A stretch of 64,000 nucleotides of DNA from Ustilago trichophora. Lineage: Eukaryota > Basidiomycota > Ustilaginomycetes > Ustilaginales > Ustilaginaceae. The notes under the pieces are model-generated. The model worked only from the letters and a program-made list of their open reading frames with translations. It did no database searches and was not told where the DNA came from. Location of the stretch: positions 868,001 through 932,000 of the forward strand of contig OOIN01000011.1 in NCBI GenBank assembly GCA_900323505.1, in the 5' to 3' direction. How positions within the stretch are numbered: position 1 is the stretch's first letter; each line of letters opens with the position of its first letter. Of the stretch, positions 31,810-42,600 are shown in pieces. Made by a program: the position numbers and the translations under genes.

Positions 31810-33622
31810 CAAACCAACACTTTTGAAGCCAGCACATTGCCTCTGTACGAAAAGTTAACGAATAGACGCGTCAAGTCTTCGCTCCGCCCCACAGAGACGG
31901 GAGACTAAGATCTACGTTACAGAATAGCTCACACTCACACACTCACACACGCCTTGATCTGTCTGAGACATGACCTGCCTATTCTATCAAAATCGTCGTT
32001 GCAAAGTTGATGAGCACTTTGACAGGTCTATATCAATCTGCGATTCAACACCCTTCAACTCCACCTTTTTCTTGCCCTTTTTGGCATTTTCACTTTGAAC
32101 TTACATCAAGCATGACTTGGGCGTACAGTGTGTACAGTAGAGTGCTGTTAGTCTTGAAAATGAAAAAAAGTCAAGGTCCGCACCCTACAGACATGTAATT
32201 TATCTTCCCAAAAAGCGGAGTGTGACCAGGTCAGACAGGCCTGCAGTTCATTTCTTTTCGTCTTACACACTCGCTCTCTTCTTTGACGATCCGACCCCAA
32301 ATTCCTCCTTTGCCTCTTGCTAGGAGCCGCCTTTGAGCTAGCTAGTTGAGCCTACTTTAGCAACACAGGGAGTGTGCGCCCCACACTCCATTTCAACATG
32401 GACAACAAAGGGACAAATCGAGGGTACTCCCTGGTGGGGTTATGGGACGCAAGCTGGCAGACTTGACACGAGGTAACCCGTCGCCGAGGCTGCGTGGTTG
32501 TTTTGGATTTTTTAAAATCAAAATGCGTGTGGTGCTCTGTTGTGCTGGCAGTCAAATTTTCAACATACGCAGACTACTACTGTAGGCTCTCCGACGTGTG
32601 AATTGCCATCAGTACAGCGTGTTTCATTCCAGAGTTGCTAACGGTTGAGGGTCCTAACACCAAAGCAACACCAAACATCCGCTTCCCACCAAACACATGA
32701 ACAAAGCTACAGTCACCGATATTCAAACTGGTGAGGCTTGGGCGTGTGAGTTTAAGAACGCCGCCGGTGACAACTTTTAGCGTGCTTGGGATTTGGCGTC
32801 GTTTTCATCTGATCGCATGCGCTAAGTTACTTCTTACTGTTGTACTGTACTGTACAGAGAGTAGCGTTTCATCCCGCCCCTGTGTCACAAACCTCCGGTC
32901 CGCCGGCGTTATAATCACATCATGCTCGCACAGTATGATCCTCGATTCTTCAACATCACCAGCGCCTTGCTTTGACTTTATGATCCCTCCAAACCCCGAG
33001 GTGTTATACCAAAACCTTTTTAGCCGAGCATTTTGATATTGGACCCTTGAATTATTCTCCTCTCACAGAGCGCGATGCGCGTTCCTCTTCTGTAAGGAGT
33101 CAAGAACCCCCTCCTTTTCCTTCCATGTGTACAGTACAGTATGTGTCTGGCGATCAGCGCACATCCAAACCTCCCTCTATAGCACTTCAATACGCTGCTT
33201 TATTTCAGTGTGACACCACCTTGATTGCGTTCTAACTGGAGCTCGGAAATCCATCCACCGAAGCACGGTACCCTTACCGGCCTCTCGATCTCGTATCACC
33301 CTTACGTTTGCATGGTCTAGACTGTCAAGCCTTCACCACAGAGAAAGCACACGAATCGTCAAATCTTTTGCCTCGGAATGGGTTCTTCACCCTTGCTTTT
33401 GTTGAGAGTGGTGACTGACTGTGGCGCCTCGCCGCGGGTGTATTTGCCACCGATGCAGGAACCACATCTAGCCTACTCCCTCCCTCCCTACTTTGTATCT
33501 CTGCTTCCCAATTTTGGCTTACATCCATCACACACGACACAGATCACACCAAGAAACAACAATTCAGATCAAATTGCATTGCCGTATCCTCTCCTCTCTC
33601 CTCCCCCTGCTGCTCTCCTCCC

Positions 33623-36600
33623 TCAACCCTGCCTGCTAGCATTGTACCCAGCTACCACCCTACTAACCTGCCTAAACAGCCAGTTCCGCGTCCCTACATC
33701 CCTCAGTTCCAAAAACGGCCCACTCACCCCACCCCGCAACACCAACGCTATTCCTTCGCTTTCCAGCGAGATGCTGCTTAGATCGCTTAGCGCAACCTCC
33801 CACATGACCTTGAGTCGCATCGTTCTGATAAACAGAATCCTCGATACCGTAAGCATAATCACTGCGTCTCCTGCACCTTCTTGCTGCCCTCCAGCTTTGC
33901 CTACGTCGACATGCGCAACGTAAGAGTCTTTCATCAGACGTCCGTTGTCTACGTTTTTGAGCCACGTTTGACCCAGTGCCTCGCGATCAGAGTAGGGACG
34001 CACGATGCCGTCAGAGGCAATATAGCGTGGCAGTCGCACTCGATCAATGTCGTTTTGATCAAATACCATGGTCGTGTTTCGCATGCCTTCGGTGACGTTG
34101 CTCGCCAAATCAAACACTCCTACAGCAGGCTTGGTGATGGCTCCTACCAGACCTTTACCGACACCTTTGAGGAATCCTCCCGCTCCACCTTGCTCCGCTC
34201 CTTCCAATGGACGAAGTGCCAGTCCTTCGAATCCACTAGCCACCGAGGTGAAGAAACTGTTGGCTCCCGCCGTAATACCATACAGCGCATGCCTCGGCTT
34301 ATTCCTGAATCGAGTCATACGTCGACGCGATTGGAACTCTTTATCCATCGTTGCTGCTGCCAACCCTTTGCCGATCGATCCCGTCACCTTGGACACCGAA
34401 TCGGTAAGACCAAACACCGTCTTCTTGACAAAGGAACTGGCACCTCGAGCAATGCCCAACCCCAACTCCCTATTCCCGTGCATGACCAACCCTTGGTACG
34501 GCTCGTAAAAGATATCTGCAACTCCAGAAGAGACGTTGTTGAACAAGCCCACGGGATTACCCAAGAAATCGGCCGATCCAAGCACACGATACAGCTGAAG
34601 CAAGAATCCCTGCGTGTAGTGGTAGATGATCCTCTGCTGCAACACCGCGTTGCTCAGACGCACGTTTTCGATCACCAGCGCATTGAGTCGCACCGGCGCC
34701 TCGTTGACGTTGCCAAGCGCCATCGTCAGCGCGTTGAACAGGAAGATGAGCGGATTCCTCGAGCTCACCTTGTCATCTCCATTCACCCTCTCCGTACGCA
34801 TGAACGACAGGTTGAGCGAAATCGGCTGGAGATGCAGGATCTCAAAGTAGATATCGTCGCTCTGACCCTGTGCACCGCTGGGCTCGGGCACTTGTCGAGG
34901 ATGCTCGATGAAATCCGTCTCCTGTTCCGCCTCGAGTTGCCAGGCGGCTCCCTCGAATTTCGAAAACTCGTACAGCGCAAAGAGGAAGTCTTCGTCCAAC
35001 TCGGCTGTGATCTCCTGCAACAGCACCGAGGCGTACTTGATGTGCGTCACTCCGTGACTCTCGTCCTTGAGCATGATGACGCTCGCTTGCAACGTAGGAT
35101 GCACCTCGAGATCCTTTCCGTCCTTGGGCAGCACCGTAGGATAGAGAACGATGGGGAACAATCCACCAAACAGCTGATTGTCGATCTGGATCCACTTGCA
35201 GATCACGTTGACCGCCGTCGTCACCTCCGATTCCGTGTAATGCAATTCGAGACCCCTGAAGCTGACATAGGCGAGCTCCTGGATGTTCTGGTTGATGAGC
35301 GAGATGCCGACACCTTCGAATTCGACGTTGAAGGCAGTCAAAATGTTGGTGTCGACATCGACAGCTACGAATCCTGCATCTCGGCTGTTGACGCTCGACA
35401 CCGTGTCGCTGCGGGAGAAGGTCGAGTTCTGACGTTTCAGCTTGAAGTTGCTGAGCTCCTCGGCATAGTTGCTCAACACCAACGTCTGTGTCGGACCATC
35501 CGCACGCACGTCCAACGAAATGACGCCACTACCCCGCCCATCGCCACTCGGGAACTTGAAAGGCAGCAAACTGCCAATCTCCAAGATGTTGACATTGCGC
35601 TCTCGCCCATTGACCACCAGCTTGATCATCTTGTCCGTCGCTGCTGGATAGTCCCACGCATACTTCATCTTGGACCTCGGCTTCAACTCGTACCGCTTAC
35701 CCACCGCCTCATCGATCCTCTTGCCACTACCACCTTCATCGATCCGCTCCGTAGCCTGCATGAACTGCACCGTATACTCGCTCTCGTTGCGCAACATGTA
35801 CGGCCACGGCCCATCCTCCTGGCTCAGCGAGATAAAGATGGTCGGACCTTCGAGCAGCACCTCGGCCTTGATCAGATGCTGGTGTTGCCCTGCTTTAGCT
35901 AGTCGCAGATGGACACTGCCAATATCCTCGATGTTGAACGGCGCACTCCACTTGTTGTTGATGCCAGGATAGGCAAGTGTCATCTGCTTGGTAGCTCCTA
36001 CGCGCAGGAAACGCAGAGGAACGCGCTGCCCTGCTTCGACAGTGACAAAGTCGGCCGCGCCCGCTTCTCGCAAGTTGAGCGGTTCGTTGAGATTGTTGCG
36101 CACCAAGTAGCGTGGCGTGAGCTTGACCACCTTCGACAGCTTGAACTTGCCGAGGCCATCCTCCACCGTCAGACCAACATGGATCTCCTCGTTCTTTGAC
36201 GCAGAAGGGATCACCACCTCGGTCTCCGACCCAATGGCTTCGAACGACAGAGGCTTGGACCACTGCGAGTCACCCACCCGCATCAGCACGCGATTGCGGC
36301 GATCGTTCGAGTTGTGCGAGAATAAGAAGGGTTCGGGACTCTTGCGAATCTCTGCCGACACGCCACCCTGATCTTGACCGGCTACCAACTTGGCACTGCC
36401 CAGCCACGACTTTGTCTTCAACGCAAACGGCAAGCCGCTCTGGTTGATAAAGATGTAGGGCGAGTAGATCTGCACCTTGAACGCGCCGCCCGAGTCGGGA
36501 TGCTTCGAGTAATGCAGCCTCAAGTTCAGCTTGAGGTTTTCGGCATCAGCCAGCGTCAGCGTCTTTTCCACGGGGAAATCGTCCGGATTGTCCGTCGCGA

Positions 36601-39600
36601 TGATCGCGAACTCGCTCGGCGAGAAGCACGACGACTGGATATCGACACTGAGCAGCAGCAGATGCGACAGCTCCACAACATGGATCGGACTGATCCCACC
36701 TTTGCGCAGGTAGCTCGACCAGTTGTGGTTGAGGTTCTTGTCGAAAATGCGATACTGGATGTCGTACGGCAGCAGGTTCTCGACTTCGACAGGCGCACGC
36801 AGTCGCAGCGTGAGACGCGGGTAGGTCCTCGAGTTGGGATCCTGACGGTCGTAGATCGCAAAGCTCTGGAAGCGGAAGGGCGCCTCACCGTCGTCGTGAG
36901 CCTGACAGGTGAGGGTGCGGGTCGACTTCTTGAGCAAGTCGTGCCAGTTGAGGCTCTCCTTACACCAGTCGTATTCGAACCCAGGATCGGGTCGAATCTT
37001 GACACGACAGTGGTAGGCCGCCTCGATGGGCACGGGGCAATCCTCTCCAGGGCCGATGCGACGGATCTGATCCGTAACATTACCCTCGTGATCGAGAATC
37101 ACCATCTCGATGGGGATCAGAGTCTTGTTCTCAATCTTGAACGACGACCGGAAAGTGATGTACTTGACGTTGTTGTGCAGCTTGACCTCGTACTGAACAC
37201 GATGAGCCACCTTGTCCAGCTTGGGTCGCAACGTCAGCATATACTCGCCTTCCCGATCGACCGAGATGTGACGCAAGCGCTCCCAGGGCATGCCGTCGAT
37301 CTGAAGCGAGAGGCGATTGCCACCGCTCTCGTGAATGTGCTCGCGCATCGACTTCCAATCGTCGAACCTCCAGGGCATGTCCTTGCCATCATCCAAATGC
37401 TGCGGCGAAGTCTTGCTCTTGCGTTCGCGGTCATCGTGCTCGGGCCACAGCGAGATGCGGTAGCCTGTGCGGTTCTGGATGACAAACGGCGCCCGGTTGC
37501 GCTGCTGTAGATCCTGGATATCGGCCTCGTTGATCATCGACATGGTCGAGAGACTCGTCTCGATGAGGGTCGTGGTCACGTTGAGCTCCAGACGCTTCTT
37601 GCTCGAGACCGTCGCGTTGAAGCGTGCGGGGGACGCACTCGACTCCATGTGGAACTGAACACCCCATGGATCGATGAGCGGCTCCCAGTGCGACCTAGAC
37701 AGATTGTAGTAGTTGATGTAGAGGTCCAGGAACGTGCTGCCGTGCATGTCGCCCGACCAGTCGCGGACGTCAACTGCGAATTTGGAGACGTTGAGATCCA
37801 ACATGGGCAGCGCGTGGGCGTCACCGATGAGAATCACCTGCAGGCCAGCAAAGTCGGCACGGAGCGATTCTTTGGCTACGATCAACTCAGCATCCTCGAT
37901 GCGCTGCGGCGGCCGAGCATCCATCGTGCTGCTGCTGGCGTCGTCATTGTTCGGCGCTGACTTGCCGGCTCTGGTGAGCGAGTCGATCGTGTTGCTGGTA
38001 CTCGCCATCGAGCCTTGCCTGCGCTGCGACGATGCGATGCTCTTTGCGTCATTCTTGCTGCTGGCTGCAGACTGCTGCGAGGAGAGCTCGATCGCCTTGT
38101 TGACGACGGACTGGATCATCATGATGTCTCGGACAGACACACGCAGCACCAGCGGCTCCACGTCCACTTCGATGCTGGTGAGCGAGCTGGTGGCACTGAC
38201 GCGGCTGTCCATCGAGAGTGCCATGTCGAGGTTGTCTAGCAGCCTCAGCGTGTCCTTGGGACGATGCATTCGGCACATGAACATGCCGAACTGGTCAACT
38301 TTCAGGGCCAAAATGCCCTGCTGCGACATGAGTACCTGTTTGATGGACAGCACAATAGCCTCAGTATCGTGGCGCTCGGGGGCAGCCAATAGGATGATGG
38401 TTGGATCAACGACATTGACGCGGAAGGCTAGCGTTCCAGTGGCAGCAGCAGTCTGCTGCGCAGAGGCGTCTGCCGCATCGGTGCGTTGTCCAGATGCAGA
38501 GTGAGCGCCAGTGGTAACATTGCTGTTGGCAACAGTGGTGCCAGCTGCGGCCTCTTCCTCCGGTACTTCCGGGAAGGCGCTCATGAAGAAGTTGAGCAAC
38601 GCAAACACGGGATCCAGCGAAAAGATGACCTTGGGACTGTCGACCGTGATGAGAGCCAAAGCCGAGCCATCATCGCCGCCAGATACGCTGTAGCTCATCA
38701 TGAACTGATGGCCATCGTGCTTGACGGCAGGAACGATCTCGCGGAACTTGGTATCCTTGTCGGGTCGCTGGTCGGTGACCGTGAACGTCTTGAGCGCGAC
38801 TTCGGCTTCAAGCGAGTTGTCGGACAACATCTTGAGCTTGACTTCGGACCCGTTGATCGAGAAGCGGGCGAGCTGTGCATTGTACAGAGTCTCCTGTCCC
38901 GTGGCAGCAGCGGTGAAGAGCTCGAGCTGGATCGAGTTGACGTCAAAGAACATGTCCAAGCTCGTGTGCACAGGGGTATCGCCGTCCTCGTTGTGAATCA
39001 CAGTGCCGAGCTCGGGAAGCATGTCGACGCCAGGTCCCTTCTTTGGAGGTGTGGCTGCCTCTGGCGTGGTCTCGCCTCCTTTGCCGGGTGTGCTGCTGCC
39101 GGTCTTGCGACGAGGCGTAGCTGGCGGTCGAGTCGACCCAGAGCCTGTCTTGGCGGCGGTGGTCAAAGTTGGTGGTGCAGCCTGCGAAGGACCGGTTACA
39201 GCCGTGCTGGCGTCATCGGCGGCGTTGGCCTCTTCAGCCAGCCCTGCAAAGGCCCGTGGAATCGACTGGGTTAACTCCATGACGAAGCAGTACTGCGCCT
39301 CGGTGAGCTTGATGTGCACGTCCGACATCTTGGCGACCATCTGGGTTTCAGGACTGTCGCTGGCAGTGCCAGGAGTTGCCCCGGCTCGGTCAGACTGGAT
39401 CATGTCAAGCGAAATATTGACATCGTCGATCATCTGGACGTGGTACTCTTGGCTGCCGTAGCGCATGCGCGATGCAAGACGAATATGACGCAGGCCTGCC
39501 TCGATCTTTGTGATGGCCTCCTTGTTGTCACGCACGGCGAACGTGTTCTTGGCGTAGATCTCACCAAGGTTGGCAGTCATGACATCTGGCGAGTCGGCTG

Positions 39601-42600
39601 ACCTTGGCAGAACGACGATGGGCGTCTTGATGATGACATCGTAATGCATCTTGTCTACGCGCTCCTGCAATTGCGATGCCTGGTTGGAAGCTGCAAGCGT
39701 GGCTGCATCGTAGACCGCCTTCATCTGCGCAAACTTGCTGAAGAACTGCAAGAGGTCGCGAATAGGCTCCTCGACAAACGTGAACCTGAGCGAGCCAGAT
39801 CGCAGCCAGATCGACGAGTCGTAGCCAGGATACGATGCAGCATCGGCCTCGTCGAACGTCTCGTAGGTGAAGTCGGCCAGCTCGTCTCCTTGGATGCTGA
39901 GCAGCTTTTTGAAGTGCGGGTCGGCGACACTGCGCTTGGCATTGTCGTTCAGCGACAGCGAGCCCAGACGTGCAGCGACTCGAATCGTGTTGCCTCGCAG
40001 CATCACAGCGACATCTGCGGTCGACAGAGTGAGCGTCGCCAGCAGGCTTCCATCGTTGTTGAGTCGCAAGACGATCGAGTTGAGCTTGACACGAACCCGC
40101 AGTTTCTCCTTGCGCTCCATATCGCCGTTGTTCGCTGCTGGCGGTTCAGGAGGTCGAATCGACGGCCTCTTGGACGTGGCGTCGCTTGGTCGTCGATCCG
40201 AGGATCGACTGGGTCGACGCTGCTGCTGCTCTTGAGCTGGTGTCGAGGTTGGTTCGTCCACGGCCACAAAGGTAGTCATGATCCAGTCGTATACGGCAAG
40301 GACGCTGACACGCGTGAGCATGATGTTGATGGTCGACAGCTCTACGTTGACGGTCTGGTCGATGCCCTCGTACTTGGTCATGAATTCAGGCGACTCTGGA
40401 CTGACACGGGTGTATCTGACCCTCACGAGATCACGCTGCTCGGACGGTGATGCGGTGCCAGATGAAGCGGTGGAGTCGCCCGTTGTCGACCGCGAACTGC
40501 TATCGCGAACGTGTTTCGACGTGATGAGATGGCGGAAGTGTGCACCCTGATCGACAATCTTGTCCTCCAACTCGAGACTGCGAAGACCGACATCGACGTC
40601 CATGTGGTAAGGGTATACGGCAAGATGCAGCACAAAGCCTTCGAAGCGTGCATCCACGAGCAATCGATCCGGCTGCGAGGGGTCGGTGGCCGATCGGAAG
40701 ATGGAGCCCTGGAGCGAGTCGACGACAAACTCGAGCTCAAAGGTCTTTTGGTGAGCATTGACCTTGTCGACAGTGGCATCTTCAGCATCTTGGAATTCAT
40801 CCTTGCCGTCGTCGTCATCGAGGCCAGCGTCGACGAGGTAGTCGTCTTCCCCGAGCAGCTGTCCCACGAGTCGCTGACGGCGCGCCTTGTTGAGATCGAG
40901 TGTTTCAGATGGCCTGGCCCGTGCTCGCCGCGACTTTGCGCCCTCCTTGTCGTCCTCGTTGTCTGCATCTTCGTCTTCAGCCTCATCACACTGGCGCGCT
41001 TTGCCAATAGCGACCGGCTCGAGCTCTTCCTCAATCGTGCCAAGCCCCTTGGTGGGAGAATCTGGGCCCGTTACATCATCAAAGTTGGGGATGGCCACAT
41101 CGATGATGCGCATGAGCGTCTTGTACTTGCGATCGGAGAAATTGACGCGGAGCGTAGGCAGGTGACCGGTCATCTTGAACTTGGTTAGGTTCGGAGCTGA
41201 AGACAGAATCGAGTTGTGCAGTGTAAAGTCGAGGTTGATGCGCTCGAGCAAGTGCAAGCCGTGATCGGTCGAGTTGGAGTGCAGACGCTTGATGCAGGAG
41301 TCAATATCGTCGCCCACGACAAGCTGAGCCGATTCGAGTTTGACAAAGAAGCGGTCATACATGAGATCCTCAAGTTGTCGGTAGTCTTCTTCCGTATAGG
41401 CGCGATTCTGCTTGGAACGGACGGTATCGAGTGCGGTTTGGTCGGCAAGAACCGAACGAACAGCGATGCGACCAGCGTCGAGCACCATGTGCTGGCACTT
41501 TTTGGTAGTGACATCTTCTGGCACGATGATGATGGGCGCCTTGACATCCACAACCATGTCGATGGTCTTGTGATTCTGCAGTGCACTCTCGAGACCGGCG
41601 CGCGTCTCTTTGCGAATCCCTTCGATGGTCTCGCTGGCTACGTCGATGAGTGCGCCGATCAGCTCAAGCTCGCTCTCGGGTGGCTTGAAGAAGCGCACGA
41701 TCGACTCGACAAGGCCGCGATGGTAGATGATCTCCATGGAACGCATCTTGAGCGTCAGAGCATTGTCGGCACGGTCGTCGAGCGGCTTGAGCTCGTACTT
41801 GGCATAAAAGAAGGGATTGTCAGGATCGCTCTCCTGCTTAACCTCTTGCTCGATGCGTTTGAGATCTCCCCCGTTCGAGTTCTGCCTGCTAGGATTGTCA
41901 AACTCTTCGTCCTTGACACGAACCACCTGTGGGTAGAGTGAGTTGGGCGTTGTGCCATCGTAGACGCGCAAACCGCCAAGGGCCATTGCGGCCTCGAGAT
42001 TGTCTTGTCGTTGGATGACATTGGCCTGCAGCGAATCGAAGACGAGCGAGAGAATGTCGGTGCCGCGGGCATGATCCTTGAGTGCGACGGAACCTGTTTT
42101 GAGCTTGGTGATGAGTCGAAGATGCATGGCATCTCTGGGCGCATCGACGGCCTGTGTGAGAGCAGCAGCACTGGCCTCTTCGTCCCATTCGATGGCATCG
42201 TAGAGCTCTTTACGCTGCTCTTCGTTGAGCATACCGTTCTCTTGGTCGTGCTGCTCTTGGTGACCACCGCCGCCCCAGATCCATTTGAGCCATCCGCCGC
42301 CGCCACCAGCCTTCTGACCATTGGCGTCACCGTTGCCGCCATTGGCAAGGTCGTCCTTCTTAGCTGCAAGTGACTCTTTGCGGAGCTCGTGGCGCGCTAT
42401 GGATCGGTAGAAGCGGATGTCCTTGTAGCCGAGCTTCTTCTCGAGTTCTTCGAGACGAGAGCCGCTGTCGCTCTGGGCAATGGCTATGCCAGCCTGCTGC
42501 TGATTTGTCTTTTGTACGCTCTTCTCCTTTTGTTTGAAGAGCTCGACGTACTCTTTGCGGTCGTCGCGCCGCTCACGGAAGTAATCCCAGGTCCAGACAC

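Larger units (their letters stand above)
30999..33622. other. 2.6-kb gene-free region between VPS13 and the BTG gene
   Basis: This is the largest gap in the window. The BTG-proximal part is C/T-rich on the minus strand (its leader). It contains homopolymer tracts (T13A11C6, T32), an AC run (31792-31809), and several TACAG/TACTGTAC motifs (32124-32140, 32836-32857, 33129-33141). ORFs are at most ~180 codons without resemblance to known families. I found no tRNA-like B box. It could be a long promoter, a non-coding RNA locus, or hold an intron-rich gene I cannot resolve. Confidence 0.55.

Noticed and set aside
33881..35902. Plus-strand open frame (673 codons) opposite the VPS13 3' part
   Set aside because: In-register antisense shadow of VPS13; Arg/His/Gln-rich with no domain.
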